From a virus, in the IMG/VR virus record IMGVR_UViG_3300045902_000713, positions 1 to 43,694 of that record: 43,694 nt of DNA, one strand, 5' to 3'. The notes under the pieces are model-generated. The model did not search any database and had not been told where the DNA came from. It saw only the letters and a program-made list of their open reading frames with translations. Of the stretch, positions 29,918 through 39,900 are shown one piece after another. Made by a program: the position numbers and the translations under genes. Positions within the stretch are counted from its first letter, which is position 1, and each line of letters opens with the position of its first letter.

Positions 29918-30538
29918 ATGGCAACACTCCGGGAATACCTTGACATGATTGAGCTTGAAGTTGGGCGGGGAAGCGTCTCGCACGACTTGAAGTTTGACCA
30001 GCGGGCCGCCAAGCTGTGGCTGGACTGGTATTCGGCCAAGGCGATGGACGATAAGGCCAAGGCGGAGGCGCGCGGGAGGACCGGGTATTCCCCGGCCATA
30101 TACACCACGGCCGAGGTAAAGCTTTCCCCAGACCCGGGCAGGCCCCAAATGGTGGCGGGGACCATTCCGGTGGCCCCAATGGACCTGTTCCTGAACAACG
30201 GGGTGCACGCCGTTTACTATTACGGCCCGGATGGCTCCCCACAGCCGCTTGCGCAGGCCACGCCGGGCACGCAGCGGTTCTCGCGGGCGCAGCTGTTTTC
30301 CAAACCCCAGTATGCGCGCGTCGGACAGCGCATAGAGATTGCCCACGCCCCTTTCCTTGAACGGGTGTTCGTGGTCTACATTGGCAGCCCAGTCCCGGAA
30401 GGGGATGGGAGTTATCTTGACACGGAATACCCGCTCCCCCCTGACCTGGCGGGGGCGGTCGTGCTCCAGGTCGCCAAGAAAATGCTGGGGCAGGAGCTTG
30501 CCCCGGCGGATGCAACGAACAACGCAAGGGAGAACTAA
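29918..30538 (+). CDS. Connector/ring protein candidate, 206 aa
   Basis: ATG 29918 lies just after the promoter box. Residues 1-55 are two helices (TLREYLDMIELEVG, AAKLWLDWYSAKAMDDKAKAE), the middle is beta-rich (GTIPVAPMDLFLNNGVHAVYYYG), and it closes with LAGAVVLQVAKKMLGQEL. That matches the layout of the minus-strand protein at 26640. Both would suit rings between portal and tail. The first gene of the plus-strand tail operon, followed after 18 bp by another possible ring protein. Confidence 0.55.
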   Translation: MATLREYLDMIELEVGRGSVSHDLKFDQRAAKLWLDWYSAKAMDDKAKAEARGRTGYSPAIYTTAEVKLSPDPGRPQMVAGTIPVAPMDLFLNNGVHAVYYYGPDGSPQPLAQATPGTQRFSRAQLFSKPQYARVGQRIEIAHAPFLERVFVVYIGSPVPEGDGSYLDTEYPLPPDLAGAVVLQVAKKMLGQELAPADATNNAREN

Positions 30539-30556
30539 CGGCAAACAGGCTAGGCA

Positions 30557-31351
30557 ATGAGCGAGTTCTATTCACCTGTTGTTGCTAACCAGGATGCGCC
30601 TTCCCGCTACCTGCCCGCAACGCAAATGGCCGCCATGGTTATGAACGAGACTGGTGTTTCGGAAATGCCAAAAGTCGGCGACAGGGACGATTTGTACGTG
30701 CAGTGGCTGTTTGACTGCAACCTGCAAATGGGGGTGCTGGCCGGTTCGGACGAGCCGCAGGTGCACGAGGCCGTAGTCGAAGGGCTTAAGGCGCGGCTGC
30801 CAAAGAACTACTTTGCCATACACGATGTGCGGGTGAAGGGGGAAAGCGCGCTGCCCATATGGGTGGGCATTGCCAGGTTCCTGTGCAGCCCAAAGTTCCG
30901 CAACGGCGGGAGGCCTTCGCAAGGCGCGTTCATCCTGAACAGCGCCGGCCCGTTCCACGTGTCCACATCGCAAAACCTAGAGGGCAGGACGCTGGTGTTC
31001 AGCTACTACGGGCCGCTTGTGGACGAGCACGGCATCCCGTACTGCGATTACCTGTACAAGGATGCCTACATTGCGTTCTGCGAATGGAGGCTGTCTATGT
31101 ACACCAGGGGGGCGATAGACACGCAGCGCGCGCTAAAGCGGAGGTTTATGCTGGCCGCCGCCCATTGCGCCGCGCAGGGGTTCAGGGCGGAGGTCAGCAA
31201 GGACCAATGGGACTTCATCGTGTCGAACTTAAAGAACCCCTACTATTTCGGTTCGAACCCATACACAGCCGCCGCATCCCAGGCAAACTGGGGCCCGCAC
31301 ATCCGTTTCCCGTTTGGCCGGGTGGGTTCATCCTGGCCGTTAGGCACGTAG
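30557..31351 (+). CDS. Tail/connector protein candidate, 264 aa
   Basis: ATG 30557 after CAGGCTAGGCA. Mixed alpha/beta with many aromatic residues: a helical start (ATQMAAMVMNETG), a beta core (SQNLEGRTLVFSYYGPL), a helix bearing YKDAYIAFCEWRLSMY near residues 170-185 and ALKRRFMLAAAHCAAQ near 193-208. Proteins of this texture follow connectors in short-tailed phages of Bacteroidota. No enzyme motif seen. The stop is 5 bp before the next ATG. Confidence 0.5.
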   Translation: MSEFYSPVVANQDAPSRYLPATQMAAMVMNETGVSEMPKVGDRDDLYVQWLFDCNLQMGVLAGSDEPQVHEAVVEGLKARLPKNYFAIHDVRVKGESALPIWVGIARFLCSPKFRNGGRPSQGAFILNSAGPFHVSTSQNLEGRTLVFSYYGPLVDEHGIPYCDYLYKDAYIAFCEWRLSMYTRGAIDTQRALKRRFMLAAAHCAAQGFRAEVSKDQWDFIVSNLKNPYYFGSNPYTAAASQANWGPHIRFPFGRVGSSWPLGT

Positions 31352-31356
31352 CTGGC

Positions 31357-31848
31357 ATGAAGTTGAACTGGGAACGCGTCACATTGGCCGCATTGGCGGC
31401 GGCGGCATGCGCGCTTGGCGTTTGGCTTTGGCGTGCGCATGGGGAGCTGGAGGCGTACAGGGTGGGTATCGGGCACCCGGCCCCCCCAGACACCGTGCGC
31501 AAGCGCGCCTTCAAGCCAGACCCAATCCCCCACGGTGTGGAAGAGCCCCCGCGCGTCGTGGTTGTTTACGAAAGCCGGGACACGGCCCTGCGCAAAAGCA
31601 TAGAGGCGGGGGATGCGATTGCCCAGGTGCAGGTAGACAGGCGGATGCTCACAATCACAACCGTATCCCCGGACGGCACCGTGCGGGGGGCCGAGTACAG
31701 CCTTAAGGATATCCGCCGCGGGGTTGTGGCGCACGACGGGACGGCAAGGTTTGAGCGCCGGGCCAAGCGGCGCAAGGTTGCCAAGCGCGTGGCCGTGGCC
31801 GCCGCCGCGGCTGGGGCCGTCGTAGCGGCTATCTTGCTGGCCAAGTAG
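31357..31848 (+). CDS. Membrane protein with N- and C-terminal hydrophobic segments, 163 aa
   Basis: An N-terminal segment (residues about 8-26, TLAALAAAACALGVWLW) and a C-terminal one (about 143-161, AVAAAAAGAVVAAILLA) flank a soluble middle part with beta strands (RVVVVYESRDTAL, RMLTITTVSPDG) and a strongly basic stretch just before the second segment (RRAKRRKVAKR). It may be an inner-membrane protein involved in assembly or DNA entry, or an ejected protein that becomes membrane-inserted. Its place between ring and hub genes argues for a virion-linked job. Not recognised. Confidence 0.55.
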   Translation: MKLNWERVTLAALAAAACALGVWLWRAHGELEAYRVGIGHPAPPDTVRKRAFKPDPIPHGVEEPPRVVVVYESRDTALRKSIEAGDAIAQVQVDRRMLTITTVSPDGTVRGAEYSLKDIRRGVVAHDGTARFERRAKRRKVAKRVAVAAAAAGAVVAAILLAK

Positions 31849-31879
31849 TTGGCAATACTTATATTGCGGTGTTTATTTG
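31849..31879 (+). promoter_or_regulatory. Possible promoter of the large tail gene
   Basis: TTG at 31849-31851, 20 bp, then TTTATTTG at 31872-31879, one mismatch from TAnnTTTG. The ATG at 31884 starts 5 bp after the box, similar to other near-leaderless starts in this genome. Confidence 0.4.
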
Positions 31880-31883
31880 GCTT

Positions 31884-34800
31884 ATGCGCAACATCCCCAC
31901 GCAGACAATAGTCCCAATTGGGGGGATGAACAAGGATTCATCCCCGGAGGTCATCAAGGATGGCAAGTACATCCACGCGGAGAACCTAGTCCCAACCGAT
32001 ACGTTCGCGGACGCTGCCGGCATCCAGGGCGCAGATTACGGGCATGCAACAAGGCTGTCAACCGCCCAGTCGGACAGCCTTGTTGGCACCCTCCCCCCCA
32101 TCCCCACACAGGGCAGGTACAAGTGCTGCTTCGAAGTGACCACGCCAGGCGACCCATACCTGCTTGATCTGACGGTGGGGTTTTTGATTGACGGCACGGG
32201 CCCGGTTACGGGGACGGTGTTTAGCCTCCCGTCCCCGCAGTGGGTGGCTGACTTGGCTGCCATGATTAACTCCGACCCAGTCGTCGGGGAATGGGTGTTT
32301 GCGGCAGAAAGCTGCGGGTGCATAACCATCCGCCCGCGTTCGTTCCGGGTTAAGTCCCTGACCGTTTACTCCTCTGGTGGGTTCAACATAACGGCAACCA
32401 TCACACAGGACGATATCCCAGGGCAGCCGTCCCACTTCCCAATAGGGTGGGGGGCCACCAACGATTACTGGGTTTTGTTTACAACAGCGCCTGAAAACCA
32501 TTTGCCGGCAGACACCACCCCGTTCAACTATGGGCAAGTATGGGTGTTCAAGATAGACCAGGCTGGGGGCGGCATTGGGATCCCCACCACGGATGCCGAC
32601 CTGGATGAATGCGTTGCATACCACGGGGAGCTCAACTTTTCTAGGCTGCACCAGATGACGTCCGTCGAGGTCGTCCCGGAAAGCGACTGCCTGCTGAATG
32701 TGGTTTTCACGGATAACTACAACCCTGTCCGCATACTAAACGTTCTGGACCAATGGAAGACGCGCCTCCTCACCCCAGGCCAGCTGCGCCTTGCGCAGCC
32801 AGAGGCCAAACTGCCACCCATTGTTTTTATGGGGCAGGGAAACGGCTCGTTGCCGCACGGGGCATTCTTTTATACGTACCGCCTCATAGGGACCACAAAC
32901 CAGCGGTCCATATGGGCGCAGCCGACCATCCGCATAAACAACCTGATCCTCAACACAGACCCATCCGTTAACGACTACCAGTACACGCGGGCGTTCGCGA
33001 CTGGCGCGCCAGGCGGCGGCGGGGCCGGGGCCTACGACGTCGGGAGCCCCACAAGCAACAGCAACCAGCTCCGTATCGAAGATGTGGATACCACCTATTC
33101 TGTCGCCGAGGTGGTGTGCCTGTACTGCGAGACGCTTGACGGGCCGCCAACGGAGGCGTTCATCATAGGGAGGTACCCGATAAATGGGCCTATAGTGGAG
33201 TTCTCCCATATAACAATGGATAGGAACTTCCCGGATATAACCGTTGAGGAGATCGTGACGGAACCAATCTTCGCAAACACTGTGAAGGCATTGGCGCAAA
33301 GCCAGTCAAGGATTGTGCTGGGCAACATATGCTCGGGGTACAGCCTCCCGTACACCCAGAAGATTGGCACACAGCCGTCCGACATACAGGTGCAGTTCGT
33401 GAGGCACCGCCTACTGGTAGATACCCTAGTGGGGACACCGCCCCCATCATGGGGGTCGTACCTCGATTACATAAAGGGGCACCCGCTTTCCCTTGCCACC
33501 AACATCCCGGGCGACGACTACACGACGGCCACGCTTGCTGGCGGCTCCCCTTCCATAAGGCTGAACGGGAACAGGCAGTTCCTCGACCACAAGGGGGCGT
33601 ACGTTGAGCATATGCTGCGCGGCTATATGAGCCAGGAGATCTACAGGTTTGGCATTGTATTCCACCTCAAGTCCGGGCAGCGGACGGCCCCCTACTGGAT
33701 TGGCGACGTGCAGATCCCATTGCGGAGCGACGGGGGTGCGACGCTTAACTACCCGCTTAGCGAGCTGGGGCAGTTTAACACGAACTCAGGCCCAATAAAC
33801 GTAGGCTATGTAAACCCAATTGGCATACGGTTCAACGGGATAAACGTTGCCGCCATCCGGGACAGCATAAATGGGTTCAGCATTGTGCGGTCGAAAGCGG
33901 CTGGGCGCGTGGTGATGGGTGGCTTCCTTGACGCAAGGGTTGGCCCCTCGCCCGCCCCAAATAGGCAGGGTTTGTTTTATTCCCCGGACGACGACTCTGG
34001 CGAAGCCCAGTACTTTTTCCAGGACGGGGACTACCTAAGCGTAACCCTGCACCTGGAACTGGTGAACCCACTTAGCATAAGCTACTACAAACATTACATA
34101 AACAGCGAGATAATAGGGTTGGTCAGCGGCACCCCACTTGCGGAGGTGAAGGTCTTCCCCGAAACGTTCCAGCGCACAAACGGGCCGATTGGCGGCTACT
34201 GGGACTACGATGGGACTTCCCCGGGGCTTGGCAGGTGGCTTATAGAGCCAAGCGCGCTGTCGATCCCGGAATGGGACGAGCTAGTTGAGTTCATCCCCAC
34301 CGCCATTTTGTATGGGCGCTCATTTTACGCCCAGGTTATCCGCCCGGTGGTGCCTTTTGGGGGCGACGACGCCAAGGCCCTTGAGGCGACGGAATGGTAT
34401 TACACCGGCAATTACGTGCGAGTCGGGGAATGCTTTAGCGGCGGTGGCGAGTACGTGTATGGCCCAGTCGTGTATGGGGGGGACACGTTTTGCGACCTGT
34501 ACAGCAGGATAGAGACTGTAACCTTCCAGGACAGGGCGGTATTTGCAACACAGCAAGTAGGGGCTGAGAGGATTGCCCCCGGGATATTCCCGACCGAGAG
34601 CCGGTGCAACCCCACGCTGCGGTCCATCCAGGACGAGGCAACGCAGACGTTTGCCGAAATACACGTGGCGTCCCCAACGGCACCGAACCCGCCGTACGAG
34701 AACAAGATGGAAACGCACGCCAACAGGTCGGTGTTCTGGCGCGGGGGGATCGTCCCCCTTGTTGGCGAGTCAAGCGTTGCCACAAAATGCGAAATATGTT

Positions 34801-36041
34801 TCCCCTACTCGATAATCCCCACAGCCAGGAGGCTGGTTGGGGAGGACTACAACGTGTGGCAAAACGTATTGATAAACGACCAGGTCCAGCTGGACGCCCG
34901 GTTCGGGGAAGTGAACAAGATTGCGGCGGAGACGGACGGGAGTGCGGTCGTTGTGGCGTGGCAGGAGAACGCCGTATCCATCATCCCGGTGGGCTCCCAG
35001 CGTTTGTCGTCGGACGGGGCTACAATTGAGCTTGTTGCCGGCAGCGGGACTGTTATAGGCACGCCAAGGTACAAGAGCTTTTTGTATGGCACCCAGCACA
35101 TACATTCGGTTGTGCGAACCCCTGCCGGGTTTATGTGGGTGGACGCGGCCAGGCGTGCGCACGTGGCCCTTGGCACCGACGGGGTGGCCGCAATAAGCGA
35201 GTTTGGCGATATGCGGTCGTGGTTCGAACGGGCGGTGCCCCCTGTCGGCTACATAGACAACCCGGCGTTGCTTGGCGGGCTGCATTCCACTTACGATTTC
35301 AAAAACAACCTGCTGCTCCTTACGCTCAAATACAACTCCGAAGCGCTCGGGCAGTATGGCAAGCAGCCTGAAAACGGGGTAAGCGAATGGACGCTAATGT
35401 ATTCCCCGGCAAGGAAGAACTACCCTGGCTTTTACACCCCGAAGCCGTTTATGTTCTTCAGCCTCCCCGGCAACAGGCTCCTTAGCTTCGACCCCACGCT
35501 TTCGGTCCCCAACCCAATAAACCCCGAAAACCCAAACGACCTGTACAGGCACTTCTCCGAATCCGTGGGGCACCTGTTGTTCTATGGTGCCGCGCCCATC
35601 CCCCCCGCAACGCCTTCCACGCTTTATATCACCCCCACGCCGGCCAAGATCGTCCTTGCCGTAAACGAGTCCCCGCAAGTGACAAAAGCCCTGCAGTCCT
35701 TCATCGCGATGCAAAACAAGGTCTGGAGCAAGTGCGAGGTTGCGACCAACGAGCAGAACCAGCAGCCGCCGGCAAGCCCAATGCTGTCGAACATCCACAC
35801 GGGCAGGTACAGGGGGGCCAGGTCCATGGGGGATGCAAGGCCAAGGGGGGGCAAGTGGTTGTTCCCGGCCCCGCCGATGCTGGAGCGGTATACGGAAAGC
35901 GCGGGCTGGCTGCCACTGGATAGGTGGCAGCCGGTGGCAAGGGGGGAGTATTTCTTTGTAGCTTTGGAGTGCGCCTTTGTGGACAGGCGCGACCTGGCTG
36001 CGCTTGCCGCAGTGTTTGCCCCCATAGCCAACAACACCTAA
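31884..36041 (+). CDS. Large tail protein, P22 gp10-like (packaged-DNA stabilisation/tail hub type), 1385 aa
   Basis: ATG 31884 is preferred to GTG 31869. It opens IPTQTIVPIGGMNKDSSPEVIKDG, the GGxNKD...G.Y signature of gp10-like stabilisation proteins in podoviruses of Bacteroidota, followed by YIHAENLVPTD. The bulk is beta-rich with many aromatic and Gly turns, as expected of a beta-propeller-like plug plus added domains. Near residues 1030-1110 LDARFGEVNKIAAETDGSAVVV and SIIPVGSQRL fit propeller blades. It is far larger than P22 gp10 (about 470 aa), so extra domains may replace separate tail proteins. The operon continues with the ejection-protein candidate. Confidence 0.68.
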   Translation: MRNIPTQTIVPIGGMNKDSSPEVIKDGKYIHAENLVPTDTFADAAGIQGADYGHATRLSTAQSDSLVGTLPPIPTQGRYKCCFEVTTPGDPYLLDLTVGFLIDGTGPVTGTVFSLPSPQWVADLAAMINSDPVVGEWVFAAESCGCITIRPRSFRVKSLTVYSSGGFNITATITQDDIPGQPSHFPIGWGATNDYWVLFTTAPENHLPADTTPFNYGQVWVFKIDQAGGGIGIPTTDADLDECVAYHGELNFSRLHQMTSVEVVPESDCLLNVVFTDNYNPVRILNVLDQWKTRLLTPGQLRLAQPEAKLPPIVFMGQGNGSLPHGAFFYTYRLIGTTNQRSIWAQPTIRINNLILNTDPSVNDYQYTRAFATGAPGGGGAGAYDVGSPTSNSNQLRIEDVDTTYSVAEVVCLYCETLDGPPTEAFIIGRYPINGPIVEFSHITMDRNFPDITVEEIVTEPIFANTVKALAQSQSRIVLGNICSGYSLPYTQKIGTQPSDIQVQFVRHRLLVDTLVGTPPPSWGSYLDYIKGHPLSLATNIPGDDYTTATLAGGSPSIRLNGNRQFLDHKGAYVEHMLRGYMSQEIYRFGIVFHLKSGQRTAPYWIGDVQIPLRSDGGATLNYPLSELGQFNTNSGPINVGYVNPIGIRFNGINVAAIRDSINGFSIVRSKAAGRVVMGGFLDARVGPSPAPNRQGLFYSPDDDSGEAQYFFQDGDYLSVTLHLELVNPLSISYYKHYINSEIIGLVSGTPLAEVKVFPETFQRTNGPIGGYWDYDGTSPGLGRWLIEPSALSIPEWDELVEFIPTAILYGRSFYAQVIRPVVPFGGDDAKALEATEWYYTGNYVRVGECFSGGGEYVYGPVVYGGDTFCDLYSRIETVTFQDRAVFATQQVGAERIAPGIFPTESRCNPTLRSIQDEATQTFAEIHVASPTAPNPPYENKMETHANRSVFWRGGIVPLVGESSVATKCEICFPYSIIPTARRLVGEDYNVWQNVLINDQVQLDARFGEVNKIAAETDGSAVVVAWQENAVSIIPVGSQRLSSDGATIELVAGSGTVIGTPRYKSFLYGTQHIHSVVRTPAGFMWVDAARRAHVALGTDGVAAISEFGDMRSWFERAVPPVGYIDNPALLGGLHSTYDFKNNLLLLTLKYNSEALGQYGKQPENGVSEWTLMYSPARKNYPGFYTPKPFMFFSLPGNRLLSFDPTLSVPNPINPENPNDLYRHFSESVGHLLFYGAAPIPPATPSTLYITPTPAKIVLAVNESPQVTKALQSFIAMQNKVWSKCEVATNEQNQQPPASPMLSNIHTGRYRGARSMGDARPRGGKWLFPAPPMLERYTESAGWLPLDRWQPVARGEYFFVALECAFVDRRDLAALAAVFAPIANNT

Positions 36042-36047
36042 CAGATT

Positions 36048-36947
36048 ATGGTCCCACTCGTAGCCCCATTAGCCATACAGGGAGGCCTTGCCGGGGCCCA
36101 GCTTATCGCCGGGCTGATTGCCGCCGGCACCAACAGGCGTCCCGACCTGGACCCCTTGCAGCGGAACATAGCCGATGCGGAGCGCATAGCGAACTCGGCC
36201 CAGGCAAGGGCCGTTTACGGGTACGACCCGTACACCCGGAACACCTTGCTCAACAGGTACCGTGGGATGGAAAGTGCGGCGGCCATCTCCGCAAGGGAGG
36301 GTGGGCTTACGCCGGCGCAGGTACAGGCGGCGCGCGTCTCCGGGGCGATGCAGGCTGGGGCTGGCATAAATTCCGTCATGTCCCAGGACCAGCAGCTTAT
36401 GCAGCAGAAACAGCAGTACGCGGACAGCGCATTGCGGCAGGTGGCCGTGCCCAGGACGGCGTTGTTCGACGAGGAAACCCGCAGGTATATGCAGCGGGCG
36501 CAGGCCGCGAACGCGCTAATCGGGGCCGGGCTCCAGAACGTCGGCAACCTTGGGCAGGACCTTAGCGACGTCGTGTCCGGCCAGCAAAAGCTTGCGCAAA
36601 TGGCCTCCATGGGGAAGGCTTACAGCAGCCAAATGCTCGACCCAAACTACATCCCGGACGCTTCCCCGCTTGGGAAAATGGATGCGCCGCTTGGCGGGGC
36701 CGCCCCAGCCGCCTACCCACCGGCGTTTATCCCGCAGGACCCGATGGTATACGCCGGCGGCGGCGCCCCCCTGTACCAAGGGGCCCCAATGGCCCCAATA
36801 CAGCCCGCGCAGAACTACTACTCGCAGGATTGGCGGAGTAGCGTGCCGACCGCGCCAACGTCCCCCATATACGCCCCATGGACGAACGCGTCCTCCTTTA
36901 TGCAGGCGATGCCGCTGTGGATGATGGGGGCAATGGGAATGCCGTAG
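36048..36947 (+). CDS. Ala/Gln-rich helical protein, probable ejection or internal virion protein, 299 aa
   Basis: ATG 36048 follows the hub gene by 6 bp. Residues about 8-30 form an amphipathic or hydrophobic Gly/Ala segment (IQGGLAGAQLIAGLIAAG). Residues 30-200 are helical (LQRNIADAERIANSAQARA, AQVQAARVSGAMQAGAG, LMQQKQQYADSAL). The last 90 are Pro/Tyr/Met-rich and probably disordered. This resembles internal proteins that leave the virion with the DNA. It ends tail-to-tail with the giant minus-strand gene, 7 bp apart, with no obvious terminator between. Confidence 0.55.
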   Translation: MVPLVAPLAIQGGLAGAQLIAGLIAAGTNRRPDLDPLQRNIADAERIANSAQARAVYGYDPYTRNTLLNRYRGMESAAAISAREGGLTPAQVQAARVSGAMQAGAGINSVMSQDQQLMQQKQQYADSALRQVAVPRTALFDEETRRYMQRAQAANALIGAGLQNVGNLGQDLSDVVSGQQKLAQMASMGKAYSSQMLDPNYIPDASPLGKMDAPLGGAAPAAYPPAFIPQDPMVYAGGGAPLYQGAPMAPIQPAQNYYSQDWRSSVPTAPTSPIYAPWTNASSFMQAMPLWMMGAMGMP

Positions 36948-36954
36948 GCGTGCC

Positions 36955-39900
36955 CTAGTCGTCCCCGCCGGTCAGTTGTTGGTAGCGCTCCTCCATCTCG
37001 CGCAGCCTTGCCCGCCACTTCGCCACCTTGGCCTGCACTTCCTGGTTGTATTCGTTGAGCGCTTGGGGGTTATCCTCCAGGGCTTTTTGTTTTTTGTAGG
37101 CATCCCCACGCAGCTCGTCGAACTGGTGCTGGATTCTGGATAGCCTGCGCCCGAACGCCATGCGCCATTCCCGCGTCCATTGCGACTTCGGCACCTTGCG
37201 GGCTGCCAGAATTTCGCGCACCTCAGTGGCCGCCGCGCTGTTCATGAACGGCAGCCTTTGCCCATGGAATGGGATTTGCCGCTCTGCCACGGCGAACAGC
37301 CCCCCCGGCCTGTTGGATGCCACTGCGTCGACGGTCTTGAGCGCGGCCTCCCCGGCACGTGGGAACAGGCTCTTCACAATGTGGTCCACATCCTCCGCCT
37401 GGAGCCAAGGCGCGTTTACCGCCCCGCTTATGAACCTGCCGAACGTGGACGCGGTACCCGAAAACCCAAGGTCCTGGGCCTCGCGCGGGGAAAGGCCTTC
37501 CGGCACGAACGTGATTGGCTGCCGGGTAAACGTGTTCTTGTTTGTCGCAACCTCCATTATCGTTTCCACCCCGGCAAGTGTGGGGACCCCCATTGCCGAG
37601 TTGGCCTCCACTATGCCAAGCGGCGTAATGTTGCTCAGAAGCTGCTCAAACACCCTGCTTTTGTTGCCGTGTCGGTTAAGGAGTACGTCTTCCCACACAT
37701 TCACCATCGCCCCAAACAGCCCGAACGGCTTGGGCACCAGGAACGGGTGGCCCTCGTCGTCGTAGCCAATGCATATGAACCGGTTGCGCACGTACTCGGG
37801 TTCTTGCGCCCAGCGCCTTTCGTCCTCGTCGTCCATCAACCCAGCCCCAAGGCTGGCCAGCAGGAAGCTTTGCGTGCCGAGGGCAAAGATCCTGTTCAGG
37901 ATTGCCTTCACTTTCGCTTCGGGTTCGGCTTCGGCTGCCGTGATGGTGCGGATGTCCTTCGCCCATCCCTGAACGGCGGCGTTAAGGAACGGAATGTACT
38001 GGTTAAGCGTCTGGATTGTGCGCCCGGCCCTTGTGAAGTCCATCAACTCGCGGGCCGCAATTGCGGCTGTCTGTTCCGCCTCCTCGTGGGATTTGCCTTC
38101 GTTGATGGCCTTCCTGTACTTGGCCCTGAATTCCGCAACGCGGGTGCGGCCCTCCTGCCGTTCCGCCCACGCATCCCAAGCCGCCCTTAGGTCCCTTAGC
38201 TTCTTGACCGTGAAAAAGGTAGCCTTGCCTGGGCGCTCGCCACGCATCCGCTTGAGCATTTTGTCGATTTCCTTCCGGTTGCCGGCAAGCCCAAACTGGC
38301 CGCCGCCTGCATACTGTATCCTCAGGATATCCTCTTCCAGCTTTGCGTTCCTGTTGACCAGCGTGGCGACCGGGTCGGCAAGCATCCCCTCCGCAAACGC
38401 CCGCAAGCTTTCCGCGCTTATCCCCCTGTCCCCCCAGTAGTGCTTATTCAGGAACCCAAGGTAGCCATATGCATCCGAATAGAACGGCTGCGTGAGCGCG
38501 TCCGTTATTGGGTTGTTTAGGAGGAACTTGAACGAAAAGAACGGGACTTGCGTGATGAGTGCGCGCTGGAGCCTGCTTAGGTACCGTATCGGGGCCAGCC
38601 ACTTGGCAATGGCCCCCTGCCCGGCCATTGCCTTGCCAACGGCCATGTTGAACGTGTCCACCATTTCCTGCGGCCACATCCCCTCGCTAAACTGGTACTC
38701 GCTGCGCTCCCCGCGCTTTATAACGACAAACGACCTATCGGGGGCCCTTGACCCTTTGGCGACCGGCACAATCCCCAGGTCGTAATGCCCACCCGTCTCC
38801 CTGTCCAGCTCTTCCTGGATGCTAACCAGCTCTTTGTATATGTTGTTGAGCGTGATGGCCTCAAGGGCGTCGCGCAAAGACTCTACTATGTTATCCGTGA
38901 ACGGCTTGACCTGCCGGTTGAACGTGCCCTCCCTCCTCATTGTGGATTCCACGTTCTTGGCTGGGTCGGTGTCCGCCCTTACGTTGGTGCCCGCCCGGTA
39001 TGGGGCGCCATCGCCAAACACGGGGGCCTCTAGGTGCTCAAGGAACACGACGGCTGGGCTCATTGCCCCACGCTCCGCTTCCGGCACGCGGCTTTCAAAA
39101 GACGCGAGGTCCTCGCTGCCGCGGAACATAGGGAGGTACTCCTTGTTCCCAAGCCATTCGATGTACTTGCCGTATGAGATGAGCCCACCCCTGTAGATTA
39201 CCTCCAGTATGGCGTTTGCGGCCTCCTTGTGGCGTTCCAGCGCTTCCACCACCGTTAGGCTCTTTCTTAGCTCCGGGATTGAGTCCACCAGTTTGGCCAC
39301 GGCCTTTGCATACCCTGGGCTTGTGGGCCCGATTACCTTGCCGTTCCTGGCCACAGACTCTATCTCCGGCACCCCGTTTTTCATCACCACCTCGAACCCG
39401 CCGCCAAGGTCTATGACGCGCCGCCCCCCAAGCGCGGCGATTGCCGCGGCCCTGTCTTGCCTGTACTCGCGCTCTATCTTTGCGGCCTCGAGCACCTCGT
39501 TAACCCTTACGTCCGGGGCCAGCCCCGTCATTTGCCTGTACGACCCGTCCGCGTTCCGCAGGAGGAACTTCTCCGAATGCGGGTCCATTAAGTTCCTGGC
39601 TATCCTGCCCGCAAACGTGTGCCCGCTGTAGGCGTTTGGGTTCCATTTGGGGTACCCGTCTTCATCGGCTTCCGCATAGTCCCCAAACCCTGCCATTGGG
39701 CTGTATGTTGCCACCGTATCCAGTATCTTGTTGACGGCTTCCACCCTCTTGCCCGGGTCTGTTGCCAGGATGTCCGCCGCTAGGCTTGCCGCCGATGTTT
39801 TGTCAAGGGCCCCAAGGACGGGGTCGTTGGCCACGAAGTTATGGATGGATGCGTAAGTTGCGCCAGGCCCCAGCACTTTGGTGGCCGTCGCCTTTGCCTC

